Under the pieces are notes generated by a model. That model was not told the DNA's origin. It ran no database searches and saw only the letters and a list, made by a program, of their open reading frames with translations. 64,000 nucleotides of DNA from Xestospongia bergquistia (lineage: Eukaryota > Porifera > Demospongiae > Haplosclerida > Petrosiidae): positions 8,166,246-8,230,245 of the forward strand of contig OZ014417.1 of NCBI GenBank assembly GCA_963965975.1. The letters are read 5' to 3'. Positions 14,639 to 26,103 of this stretch are shown here, one piece after another. A program made the translations under genes and the position numbers. How positions within the stretch are numbered: position 1 is the first letter of the stretch; each line of letters opens with the position of its first letter.

Positions 14639-17121
14639 AATATCACATCAGATTATCAAAACTGACCTCAACATATTTCATTGTTGTAGGCTGGTTATCT
14701 GGAAACACTTGCAATGTTATTCATTGGTTATCTGGTTGTTGTTTTGACTGTTCTTTCAATATCAGCTATCTCAACTAATGGCAATGTAGAAGGGGGTGGA
14801 GTTTACTGTATCCTTAATACTGTACACGATATATAAGACTTGGACACACAGGCACATTCGATTATATAGACATTGTATATTAGGGGTTAAAATATATGCA
14901 GTATAGTAGATGTAATGATGATATGTGCGTGTGTATATATAGAGGATAGATGAGTCATTGATTACCATCATCTCCCTGTTCAGAGAGATGAGGTGAGACC
15001 TGACAACAGTACTCCATGATAGGTTGTAACAACATGTCATCATTAACTGTTGATGTTCCCTCTGTTGAAGATGATGACAGTGGTATTTCACTAGGAATAG
15101 ACAAGCCTTGATCTATTAGTGGTATAGTGTCAGTTCTTTCTGGAATGGATGAATTACTTGCTGTTTCCAATTGCCTTTCTCTTGCATTATCACGTTGTTC
15201 TATAACAATAGGATCAGATTCTTCTGTAGGTTTTGATAATGGCACTCTGCTTTCTTGTTCATCATCTTCTTGAACATCATTATAAAGTGTTAGTTCACCA
15301 CTTTGTTTAGTAAAATATTTATAATCAATACAATGAGACATTATTGACTGCAGGTTGTTGTAGCCTAGGTCTGTCAGAACATTACTGTTCAAATGCTTTT
15401 ATAGTAATTTTTGTTTTGATAACATCTGTGCTATCATAATCTTGTGACTTCAAAATTTTTTGAAAGGGAAATCTTTTCTAAAAATAGTAACATGTCATAA
15501 TTACTTCCTTTGAGGATGTGATCAAACAGGATATAAATAATAATATTATATCATGTTTTCTCTGACCACCTCAAAGGAACTCATGTGGTTCATGGAATAT
15601 ATTTGTCATATGACACTGCAACATTTAGTTCTAGTCCTAATATTATAAACATTACATTGTTATTCCCCCTTAATGATATCATATTAATTAATAGTTATGA
15701 TTAGTAGAGCATTAGGTCCTGAGTTTGGAGGATCAGTCGGAGCTATTTTTATTATTGCAAATATTTTTGGTTCAGCTACTTATATCATTGGTTAGAACTC
15801 ATTAAAAGTAGGTGTGGTTTATATGTTGTATCAATATAGGATTTGTGGAAGCATTAATGAGTAATTTAGGTAAGGGCGGTTCCTTGCTACGAGGCCATTG
15901 TGATCTTGATAATATTGAGCATTGTATTGGATTACCTGATGGATATGTTTACAAACTTATTTATGGAAGTATTATTTTATTATTTTGTTTAATTGTTTGT
16001 CTTGTTGGAGCTGGTAAGCTATTGTTGTGTTAAGTTATAATATGATTTGTATATTTTATAGGTCTCTTTGCTAAAACCACCTTTCTCATTTTTCTAGTAG
16101 TGATGTTTTCAATAGTAACAATATTGGTGAGTTGATAGCTCAACCCCCCCCCACACACACACACACAATTGATCACATCATATGCCACACCCTTTAGATT
16201 AGTTTTGGAGTTCAAAAAGAAATTTCTGTTAATATTCCTCCTGAAAACTCACTGATCAGCGCAATTAATGAAGTATGTATGAGAATGTGTGTGTCCAACT
16301 GTTGACTTGTCTTTTGTAGACATTGAATTATACTGGATTTAGTTTTGATACATTTTTTGGAAATGTCAAGGTAACATAGTCATGTGATATGTCACATGAT
16401 TGTCACATGACTTTCCTCTTTTAGTCTCATTATAGTCCAGATTATTCTCAAGGTGGTCTTGTACTTAATTTTCAGAAAGTTTTTGCTATTCTATTTAATG
16501 GCTGCACTGGAATAATGGGTGGGTGGAGTAACTATAGATAAATGACCACACCTATTTTTTTATATAGCTGGTGCTAATATCTCTGGAGATTTGAAAAATC
16601 CTAGTGTTGCAATTCCTCAAGGAACTTTGCTAGCTTGTGGCCTCACTTTCTGTATTTATATAATATTATGTGAGTCAAATGACTGTCACGTGATGGTCAT
16701 ATGACCTTTATTATTCCACAGTCACTTTCACAGCATTCACATGTGATCGCTCATTATTAATTAATAACTATAATTATTTACAGGTGGGTATGCATCCATT
16801 TTAAATTATCCGTCTTATTTTTTTTATTGATTTTTAGGACATCAATTTAATACCAGAGTTTATTACAATAGGTGTCTTTGCTGCTACCCTCTCAGCTGCT
16901 CTAGCAAACTTAATAGGAGCTTCTCGTGTTCTATATGCACTAGCTAAAGACAGACTGTTTAGTTAGTCCTTGTTTATTATATTTATATTACTTGTTGTTG
17001 TTATTAGGTGGTATTCTGCATCCATTTACTTGGACTGTGGGAAAAAAGAAAGAGCCTATTGTTGCTGTATTGTTTTCATGGATGCTTGTACAAGTGAGTA
17101 GAGTTTGGAAATAGACGTGTA

Positions 17122-17153
<32 letters not shown>

Positions 17154-18434
17154 TCCCCCCCCCCCCTCTCTCTCTCTCTCTCTCCCTCTCTCTCTCTCTC
17201 TCTTGTTGTAGGCTACTCTCTTTATTGGAAAACTCAATGCCATTGCTCCTATTGTGACAATGTTCTTTCTTCTCTCATATGGAGTAGTCAATTTAGCATG
17301 TTTAGCTATGAAAATTGCATCAGCACCTAACTTCAGGTCCCTAGTTATTAAACATTATAATTAGTTATTAATAGTTATTAATTGCAGACCTACTTTCCAG
17401 TTTTATGCTCGCTATACATGTAAGTTAGTATAGACTCCTTAATTTGGTTCTTTTATTGATTTTTATTACTAATAGCATTTCTAGGAGCTTTAAGCTGTTT
17501 TGTGTTAATGTTTGTTATAAATCCATTATATGCAGCAATTACATTAGGTTAGTGAGTAAATGGACATATGAATAATGGATGATGAATGGACAATAGAGAA
17601 ATGGATAGATAGTATACCATTCCTTCATTTAGTGATAATGATTCTATTGTTTGTGATTCTTTTGTTGAGATCTCCAGCCACGCCTTGGGGGGATGTATCG
17701 CAAGCTCTGATCTATCATCAAGTAGGACCACACCCATTCTAAAACTATGAATATTATTAACATATAATTAGGTCCGAAAATATTTACTTCACCTCGATAT
17801 CAGGAAAAGTCATGTTAAGTTTTGGAGACCAGAGATATTACTGATGGTATCAAATCCTAGGTCAGCGTTCCGATTAATCAAGTTTTGTAATGATCTTAAG
17901 AAAGTTAGTAGTTTTATGTGTCCATTGTATTCATCTGTCCATTGCAGGGTGGTCTTTATGTTCTAGGTCATGTTGTAGTGCAGCCATTTAATCGTGATGT
18001 AGCACAGTATTACGACCGACAACTTAAAACATGGCTGGATTTTGTACAGATATCAAAATTTAAAGCATTTGTAGAACTTAATGTATCTGACTCCATTCGT
18101 TCTGGAACAAGAAGTCTTCTTACAGTATGAAAAGATTTGTCTTGATCAATTACTCTCTCTCTTTCTCTCTCACAGTCAGCTGGTCTAGGTGGTATGAAGC
18201 CCAACATATTGGGTTTAGGGTTCTATTGTGATGATATACCTCAAAGTTGTCTTGATGATCTGAGAGTGTCTTTATCAAAAAGATCTAAAATTGTACGAGT
18301 ATTAATAAAAGATGATTCTTGTAAGTGAATTCAAATTATTTCATTTATAGAATTATTCTTTTTTCCTCAGTACAAAAATATGACATTGTTAATAACAACT
18401 TACCTCCATTAAGACAATCAGTAAGTCTACTCCC

Positions 18435-18475
<41 letters not shown>

Positions 18476-19611
18476 TAACAATAACAATAATAATAGTAAT
18501 AATTGTATTATTGTGTTAATAGAAAGACAGTCAGACTATAAAACCACAAGAATATGTTGGACTTATTCAGGTACTATACAATAGACTATTGTAACATTAC
18601 ATTTTATTAATGTATTAACAGGATGCCATTACTTTAGGAAAGAATGTTTGTATAATGAGACAGTAAGTAAAATAAAATATTGACATTTTAATATATTTAT
18701 TGTTTAGTTTTGAGAACTTTATAACACAATCTGGTCAACGTTATATTGATGTCTGGCCTTTGTGCGTTCGTTTTAATGAGGAATTTGATAATACATTTAC
18801 ATTATTAATGCAACTTGCTTGCATTTTGCATATGAAAGATAATTGGAAGTCTTCAACTAGTATAAGAATATTTATTATTACAGAATGTGATAGTAAGTCA
18901 AGTGAATGATGGATCGATAAATTGATAAATGGACAGATGGGTGAATTGATGGATAGACAGATGACAAATGGATGGATGATTTTTTCTCCTTCAAGGTAAT
19001 GGAAAAATGGAAAAAGATGTGATGAGCGATTTCCTTAAAGAAGCTCGAATTGAAGCTCAAGTTCAAGTATTTATATTATGTCATATATTATAATATATCT
19101 TGTTATAATTACAGGTTATTCCTCAGACTGATGATATACAATGTGGTTTCTTTAATACATTCACTGAAAGTTTCACAACTGGAGCTCGTCAGGTACTTAT
19201 AACTTATTATATAAATTATGACATTAATTACAGGGACAAGGGAAGGAGTATTATAATGCTATTAACAGATTAATGAAGGAACATTCCCACAATGCCAGTA
19301 AGACCTCTTCTCTATATATCGTACACTCATTGTCTATTGTTTTGTGGTAGATGTTATCTTCACTACATTACCCACTGTTCCTGACGAAAAGGAAGCTGCT
19401 TCAGTTTACATTGAAGAATTGACATTATTATCAAGTAACTAGGAATTATCATATAGCAGTATCATTAGACACTGTAGAATTATATGATGTTTGATGCTAG
19501 CTGGCTAATACTAACTTTAATGCACTCTCTCTCTCTCTCTCTCTCACAGATAACTTGCCACCTACTGTCATGGTACATGGTAGTATGCCAGTTATCACAA
19601 CTTCTATATAA
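14109..19611 (+). CDS. SLC12A9: Cation-chloride cotransporter family member SLC12A9
   Basis: Twenty-nine exons, 936 residues: 14109-14313, 14444-14547, 14690-14807, 15695-15790, 15840-16013, 16062-16126, 16198-16272, 16320-16370, 16425-16518, 16568-16669, 16722-16783, 16838-16961, 17008-17093, 17212-17336, 17388-17419, 17476-17547, 17633-17721, 17772-17903, 17948-18124, 18176-18320, 18371-18420, 18523-18570, 18622-18662, 18708-18892, 18996-19066, 19115-19192, 19234-19297, 19351-19434, 19550-19611. The first helices ([40 protein letters not shown]) and [15 protein letters not shown] match SLC12A9 better than NKCC or KCC. The C-terminal domain ends in [20 protein letters not shown], like human SLC12A9. 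Reading past the apparent stop at 19440 needs the GTAACT donor at 19435; the family ending supports this. Transport activity is poorly known in the family. Confidence 0.93.
14578..14642. repeat. (TA)n microsatellite
   Basis: TA run in SLC12A9 intron 2. Confidence 0.9.
14955..15341 (-). CDS. Antisense ORF nested in SLC12A9 intron, unknown
   Basis: Open frame of 128 codons from the ATG at 15341 ([15 protein letters not shown]), opposite to SLC12A9 inside its longest intron (14808-15694). Composition is acidic and Ser/Thr/Glu-rich ([28 protein letters not shown]), unlike the AT-rich noise elsewhere in introns. Upstream at 15379-15477 another open stretch begins after an AG acceptor ([14 protein letters not shown]), but I could not join it in frame. 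It could be the tail of a nested gene, a remnant, or chance. No family recognised. Confidence 0.3.
   Translation of the reverse strand: MSHCIDYKYFTKQSGELTLYNDVQEDDEQESRVPLSKPTEESDPIVIEQRDNARERQLETASNSSIPERTDTIPLIDQGLSIPSEIPLSSSSTEGTSTVNDDMLLQPIMEYCCQVSPHLSEQGDDGNQ
17119..17204. repeat. CT/C-rich pyrimidine repeat
   Basis: Imperfect CT run with a 12-C stretch, a few bases before the SLC12A9 acceptor at 17212. Confidence 0.9.
18437..18502. repeat. (TAA)n microsatellite
   Basis: TAA/CAA repeat in an SLC12A9 intron. Confidence 0.9.
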
Positions 19612-19701
19612 TAAAATTATAACTTGTATATTTATGACTAGTTTATTGTTACACAATATGTGTATTCAAAACATTGTATTAATTCCTACAGGTAATGTGT
19701 G

Positions 19702-20821
19702 TTATAATGGTTGGTTTGCTTTCTCTCTCTTTTCTTGATCAATGTTAGCAATTTTGATAGCAGCTAGAATCATTTGGACAATACTAATGAACTGTTTCAA
19801 CAGTAATATTGGAATAGTGAAGACAAACATGAACTCGTATAATCCTTTGTAAATTCCAAATATGGAATCTAAGGTGGGGAGTAGAAAGGTAGTACAAAAA
19901 GGGTTAAAAATTTAACTTACAAACAGGACCAACACCGAAATATAGCAAATATATTGACATTAAACAGAGCTCATTTCCTCCACACATAAGAAATAGGACT
20001 ACCTAATGAGAGAATTAATAATTAAAGGGGCAAAATCACATTTACCCTATTTGAATAATAAATCCGTAGCAATAAATTTTTAACATCTTTGTGACTTTCT
20101 TGACCAGCAATTAGTGAGCTAAAAAAGAGGGTGTGTCTTATATTGTCAATCATCTACATGTATTGTCCATTTATTTGATCGATCCATTCATCCATTTATC
20201 CATACCTATACATTTGTAACCAATGACTTGCTATATCTAAAATGGCCAATATTTGCCAGAAAAAAGAATATTGTGGATAAAACATAGCCAACACTATAAA
20301 AACACCAAGAGTTGATACTCTAAAGATAAAAAAGCATTGTTCTAATAATAGCAACAATAAATGACATCGCTCTACCTGTCAGTAACCATATCTAACACAG
20401 CACCAAATGAAGTACCTAAAATAATAAAACAAGTACATTTAATGGCGTGTAAATCTTGATTGTTTAATTTATATTACCAGATAAATCCTATTTTTTGTTA
20501 TTAATATTTGACATTATTACAATAATTTCTAATGTCTTCAAAACATATTAACTTAGCTACCTTGATTGAGTGTTCTTGCTGCAAAGCCATCAAAAGCATC
20601 AAGGATTTGACTAACAAGATAGACTGGGAATCCTATGTTAGGATTAGTAGGCATACTATAAAGAGCAATGAAGAGAGTTACAATTCTCACATAACCTGAA
20701 TTAAGAGAGATAGCGTGATAATATATTAAATATATAACTTACCAATAATATTGGGGACGAACAAGAAAACGTTTCCTCGCATTTTAGTTTTAGGATATGT
20801 ATAACGTTTACTAGACTTCAT
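19702..20821 (-). CDS. CDIPT: Phosphatidylinositol synthase, copy 1
   Basis: Exons 20743-20821, 20561-20695, 20376-20415, 20206-20319, 20046-20118, 19921-20002, 19702-19868; 229 residues. NVFLFVPNIIGYVRIVTLF is followed by the complete CDP-alcohol phosphotransferase motif DAFDGFAARTLNQ then G, D and D at the required spacing (GAVLDMVTD). DIASHWLQMYS and a C-terminal hydrophobic pair plus basic tail KREKANQPL follow. The enzyme joins CDP-diacylglycerol and myo-inositol at the ER. The in-frame ATG at 20782 (MRGNVFL) would give a start more like vertebrates; I chose the longer frame (MKSSKRYTYP) with low certainty. Every intron position matches copy 2 at 22436-23714. Convergent with SLC12A9, 90 bp apart. 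Confidence 0.92.
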
Positions 20822-20948
20822 ACGAAAACGACACTTTAACTCCTTAAAAATTAAATGGAGTCTCGAGACTCAGATCGCAGAACTAGAAGTAATTAATTAA
20901 TTATTAACCCTTTGTATTCTCTTTCTTGTTGCCTAACGACACAAACAA

Positions 20949-21718
20949 ATGGTGGACAAATCATTAGAGAAAGTAATATAATAATAAAGACTTAACAACT
21001 GACGTTACTCCTGTTATTGTAGTCATTTACAATATGTTATCTTCTTGGAAGAGCTTTAAGAAATGGAGATGCTGAACAGTTTCTTTATGAGTATGACAAA
21101 TGTCTGCTACTTCTCAAAGAAGACACTGCCAACTCTAACCAAGTTACCATATAACTATTAGTGTATCTTCATTTATTCTCTCTCTATAGCTTGATAATAT
21201 CAAAGAGTTAGCTAGAACTGTGTCTGATTTACCAGGACATCAATTCTCTTTACTAGAACACTCATACCATGAAGGATTATTACAAGACATACCAATAGAC
21301 TCAATGTCTTTATCAAATGTACTCTGCTATCTCTCCAGCTCTCTTTGTTGTACTACAAGTGACTCAGGAATATGTTCTGATGATAATGAGTCTAGCAAAG
21401 TAGCAAAGAGAGTAGATCAGTTAGCAATGAAGGACTCAAATACTGATGAACACATCAGTAAAGAGAGACAATCTACTGACATATCTGGTGTTTATATGTA
21501 CTGTAATGGTAGTGTGGTCAAAGTTGAAGAGACTATTGACTTTCATTTGGAGAAGAGAAAAAAAAGAGAGTTTACTGATACTCATAAATCATATGTCCAA
21601 TTTTTATGGAATGGTAAATGATATTATAATAAGGTAGAGATATATTGTCAGTGTTATAGGTTGGTGTGCAGTACAAAGAGACCTCACTTTAGCTAAAGAT
21701 GATCGTAAGTTTATGTAA
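20949..21718 (+). CDS. Unknown protein, 208 residues
   Basis: Exons 20949-20972, 21023-21142, 21190-21613, 21660-21718 join in frame. The product starts MVDKSLEKSFTICYLLGRAL and continues with a helical region (GDAEQFLYEYDKCLLLLKED, LDNIKELARTVSDLPG). The middle is Ser/Asp-rich (CCTTSDSGICSDDNESS). The end is basic and aromatic (EKRKKREFTDTHKSYVQFLW, WCAVQRDLTLAKDD). No signal peptide, membrane helix or known domain was recognised. It is divergent from PI synthase copy 1 (127 bp between starts), so the two may share a promoter. The last exon could continue if the GTAAGT at 21705 is a donor. Intron phases support a real gene; function unknown. Confidence 0.6.
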
Positions 21719-22435
21719 TTGGACTGAGAAAAATTACTTCAAAAGTACAATTTATTATATAAATAATTTATATATTTAAATTCGGATGGTATAAGTAATT
21801 AAATTACTATTATTTATTAACTGCAATTATAATAATTATAAAATTAGAAATTAATTAAAGTGTCTTGACCTCCAATCATTACATGAGTTTTGGATCAACC
21901 ACTTTAGTCATCAAGAAAGGGTTAAAATTTGCTATGCATGCATGTAAGCGTAATAGTCACTGTTGGTGAGTCATATTTTCCCTGCTGCCTGGGAGTGTCA
22001 TTAAATCATGCAAATTAGATGAACTCTACATTCACATGTGATGCTATTTATAAGTGACAGTGATGAAGGAAAGATATGTTTTAACTATCAATAGTACACA
22101 AAGCATCTGTTAAAATTACATGATGTTTATTTAGAGTGTGTTCTTTTGAACTATTTTGAAAGTGAAAGCTTATCATGTGATCTAATATAAACATGGAATT
22201 AACTATATGTGACTTAAAAGAATTTAATTTACTGCTTAATATGAGATTGTTTCTTTCTTTATGGTGGCTATAAAATTAAATAATGATAAAAATTAATCTA
22301 TAAAATAAATATATTTAAATTACAGGGAAGGAATTAAAAGATTTTTAATGTTTGTGTATTAACAATGACATTAATATATGAAAACTATTGTATTATATTC
22401 TGCACAATATGACAATATAATAAATATATTAATAA
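21719..22435. other. Intergenic, AT-rich
   Basis: 717 bp between convergent 3' ends of the unknown gene and PI synthase copy 2. Strongly AT-rich, with no coding frame. A short GCATGCATG palindrome occurs at about 21937-21945. Nothing else recognised. Confidence 0.6.
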
Positions 22436-23714
22436 TTAGTCTCTTTTCTTCTGATCTACTTCAACAATTTTTATTGCAGCTACAAGTAATTGAATAACAT
22501 TAATTATTTGTTTTAAAACAAATATTGGAGCTGTGAAGCCAAAGAGAACTTGCCACAATCCCATATCGATTCCAAATAAAGCAACTATAATTATAGGAAG
22601 AGAAATATTATAATACAACTCACTACAGTATAGCAACAATTGTAATTAAGTATATGCATATTGTATACATGTCATTGTTTAGGTTATGTAGTGATATATA
22701 TAGAGGTATACTGTAGAAGTGGATTTGTTGATTTAACTAATCCTTTGTCGTAAATAGTACACAACAAGATACTTTGAAGTAGTAAAGATAGTTGTTTTAA
22801 TTACTAATACATTACAATTGCCTAGACATTAACAATAGTAATTAATGGTGTCAACAAAAGTAGGCAACATATTTCCCTATTAAGAGAAAGCTACACATGC
22901 TCTACCCTTCCTGTTATTACAGTGCAAACATACAAATGTGTTAAAGTTTAATATACAACTTACTGAGTGGTCCAATGGAATAATACTGTAAGTATATTGA
23001 TATCAGACAAAGTTCACTTCCCATACCCACTATAAACATGAAAGACTGTAAAAATAACTTAAATACCTTATAAACAAATATATATAACACATACTGGATT
23101 TGTATAATAGAATTTTAGTAAACGATTTTTATAATTTTTAGAACTTTTGTGATTTTCTTCACCACCCAATAATGTACTAACAAGGTAACCAGACAATGAT
23201 TACTCCTATCATTAGTACATTCATTATTTCATTAAATACCTGTATACATACATCCAATGACTTGCTATATCGAGTATTACTAATAATTGTATGCAAAAGG
23301 AGTACTGATTATAAAACGTTGCTAAAACGATAAAAAGTCCAAGAGTCGAAACTCTAGACTGTCATTAATAATAGTATTATCAACAAATATTACCTGTCTA
23401 TTATCATATCCAAAGTTGCTCCAAATGAAGAAGCTGTTAGAAAAAAATAATTAATAACAATTATAATTATATATATTATAATAAACGATATATTACTTTG
23501 ATTGAGTGTTCTCGCTGCGTAGCCATCAAATTCATCAAGAAAAAGACTGATAAGATAGAGTGGGGCTGCTATAGTTGGAGTAGTACTATAATATAGTGCT
23601 GTTAACAAAGCAACTATTCTTCCATAATCTGATCAAAATAAGAGTTATTGAAGTTCAGTGGAATTATATCGTACCAATAATATTGGGAACAAACAAGAAG
23701 ATATTTTCTGGCAT
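22436..23714 (-). CDS. CDIPT: Phosphatidylinositol synthase, copy 2
   Basis: Exons 23675-23714, 23497-23628, 23394-23433, 23240-23353, 23095-23176, 22964-23045, 22436-22584; 212 residues, the length of the human enzyme. The start MPENIFLFVPNIIGY is closer to human than copy 1's; an in-frame ATG 12 nt upstream is possible. The catalytic motif DEFDGYAARTLNQTSSFG with the two later Asp residues is intact, so both copies look active. Differences from copy 1 concentrate in membrane loops (YTNPSFMFIVGMGSELCL) and in the tail (KIVEVDQKKRD). It lies in the same orientation as copy 1 with the unknown gene between. It is divergent from AKAP1 (188 bp between starts). Confidence 0.92.
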
Positions 23715-23902
23715 CTTAATTCGCATTAATATGTGTTAATAAAATGAAGCAGTCATTTGGTAACAATAATAAACACTCAGGATTAAGTCCGTATACTAAC
23801 CACGTGCTTCCTCGTGGTAGTATAGTTTTTAAGAGAAGGGCTGTTGGCGTTGTTGTCAGTCTCTGGTAAGTCAAGCGAAGAGAGAAGACTGCTGGTATAA
23901 TT

Positions 23903-25794
23903 ATGATTCTGACAGAAGGTAACCATCTTTTGAGTCGCATGTGGTCCAGTCGATGGAAACTATTCGTGTATTGTTTGTCTCCTGCTGCCGTTATCATTGT
24001 TAGTTATGCAATATGGCGGCTCAAGAAAGCTCATAGACAACAGTTCACTATAGAGAAAACCCGTCAAGTGACCAGTGAAGAGGTAGTCGTACCACAGTCT
24101 AATCCCATACTAGACATGAGTGTTGTGGTGGCCCCCACAAACCCAAGCACTGATATTGCAGCTGCTAGTCCATCCGATTCTGGTTATGTAGAGCCTTGCA
24201 CGCCTCTTCCAGACACATTCAAGACATCATTTTCATCTATTCTAACTCCTCATCCTCTCCCTCCCACACCCATTATCTCAAACGGTCACCCTTCATATCG
24301 TTTAGCAGATGCCACCTCAATCCGGGGAGGTCGTGCCCGTGCCTCAGTTCAATTACCTATTGAAATAGTTGGACGATTTATAGGGAGACAAGGTCGTAAT
24401 ATAAAAACACTTATGTCAGAGTCTGGTGCTCAAATTCACGTCCAACAAAAAAATATCACTAAAGATGCTACTGTCGTCCCTTGTATTGTACAAGGGACGC
24501 AAGACCAAATCTCAAAGGCGCTAGACTTGATAATGCTTCGTCATCCTGAGGTCAGTTTCCCTCCGCAATTTTCATCAGTATCACCTTTCACATTGTACCC
24601 ACCAAATTCTAATACTAGTGACAATGATAAAAATCCATGCAGTTGGGACTATGTGTTAAAACCTGCTATAATTCCCGCGTCAAGTTTCCTGGCTATTGTA
24701 ACTTATATTGAGAAACTAAATCGAGTATGGTTAGTACCATATAGTAGTACGCAACTGTTAGAAGATCTACATCAAAGTATGACACACAGTTATCCCAAAG
24801 AAGAGAAAAGCAAGGATGACGAGGAGAAGGTCATTATATTAGAGAAGTATTGTGCTGTTCGTGTTAGTGATGTCTACTGGCTACGTGGTTTAGTCATGAA
24901 AGAGAGTGAAGAGGGGCTGACATATGAAGTGAAATTAATGGATTATGGTAGCTCAGTAATTGTACCACTGTCTGGTATAAAACCATTGAGGTGAGTGTGT
25001 CAGGGCTGTAGGTATAATGTTGGAAGACATTATTAAAGTCATTGTTCTATTGTTTGTTTTTTAGAAAGGAACATACTCTCCTTACTATGCAGGCTTTCCC
25101 TTGTGTACTAGCAAACATTGAGCCTCTTAATTGTAAGTCATCTATTTATATTTACAATACATCCATTCCTATTCCCATTTAGTCTCCTATATATCCATTG
25201 GCATATGTTATATGTCTATTTCACTCTATTATGTATCCATTTAGCTGATAGTGAAGATGGTATGTTAGTATTACAAGCTCTTGTAGAGGGGACTGTTTTG
25301 GAAGCTCATCCAATTATGTCATCTGAAAACAAAGATGTGCCAATCATAGAATTATATATTCCATCACAATATGGCTCTGAGGTAATTAATATTCTTAATT
25401 TGTTGTTAATTATTATTCTTTATTACAGGGTCAAGCATTTATTAACAGAGAACTTGTTAATCAAGGTTTTGCTATCTGGCGAGAAAATTCGTCCACACCT
25501 GTTCCACCCACTTCTATGTCGACTGAATTACCTCTACCATCTTTGCCATTAATTGAAGAGAATGTCCCCATTAATATCAATACAACAGCCACACCCACTC
25601 CAATAGAGAAGGACACGGCTCTACCTTTGCCTCTATCGGAAATACTAACATTAACCAAACCTGATGAAGAACTTGCTGAAAAGATTCCTTCCGAAATATC
25701 ATTACCTCCTGAACCACTTCGTAGTTTGTTTTGTAATATTACCACAACAACAACAGGAGGACCTTCAACTCCTCCCCTTTCATCAAGTGAATGA
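23903..25794 (+). CDS. AKAP1: AKAP1-like mitochondrial anchor (TM-KH-Tudor)
   Basis: Exons 23903-24990, 25065-25132, 25245-25380, 25428-25794; 552 residues. An N-terminal membrane helix (residues about 18-40, YCLSPAAVIIVSYAIWRLKK) is followed by a disordered linker. One KH domain (ASVQLPIEIVGRFIGRQGR to KALDLIMLRHPE) carries the RNA-binding GxxG as GRQG. A Tudor domain (YWLRGLVM, VKLMDYGSSVIVP) ends with FINRELVNQGFAIW, which parallels AKAP1's LINRSLVERG block better than TDRKH, which has two KH domains. AKAP1 tethers PKA and mRNAs to the outer mitochondrial membrane. I could not identify the PKA RII-binding helix. The Pro/Thr-rich tail after about residue 450 is extra. A second ATG at 23939 is an alternative start. 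Confidence 0.75.
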
Positions 25795-26103
25795 AATCAC
25801 TTTATTGTTTTCCTGGTACTTGGTCAACTGGTAAATGGACAACCCCTATAATTACGCAAGTTATTAATAAGTTGATTATTTCTTCCCAATCATATTTCAC
25901 TTGACTGGTTTTAACTTTTTGATATTTGTTTGTTGTGACATTTGTCACATGTAAGTGACTACTACTATATTACATCATTGTCACCTGATCATTTATCATG
26001 TAGGCGTGTCTTTGACTTAACCTAATACAATCATTCTTTCTTATGACAATATTTTATTGATAACTTGAAAAATAATAGAAAAATAAAATGCTCTTCAGTT
26101 TAT
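25795..26103. other. Intergenic, convergent 3' ends
   Basis: 309 bp between AKAP1 and B3GLCT stops. AT-rich, no gene. Contains several CACATG/CATGT words typical of this window. Confidence 0.6.

Noticed and set aside
17076..17291. Arg/Glu/Gly-rich antisense ORF
   Set aside because: Translation of a CT microsatellite in an SLC12A9 intron and the antisense of a real exon.
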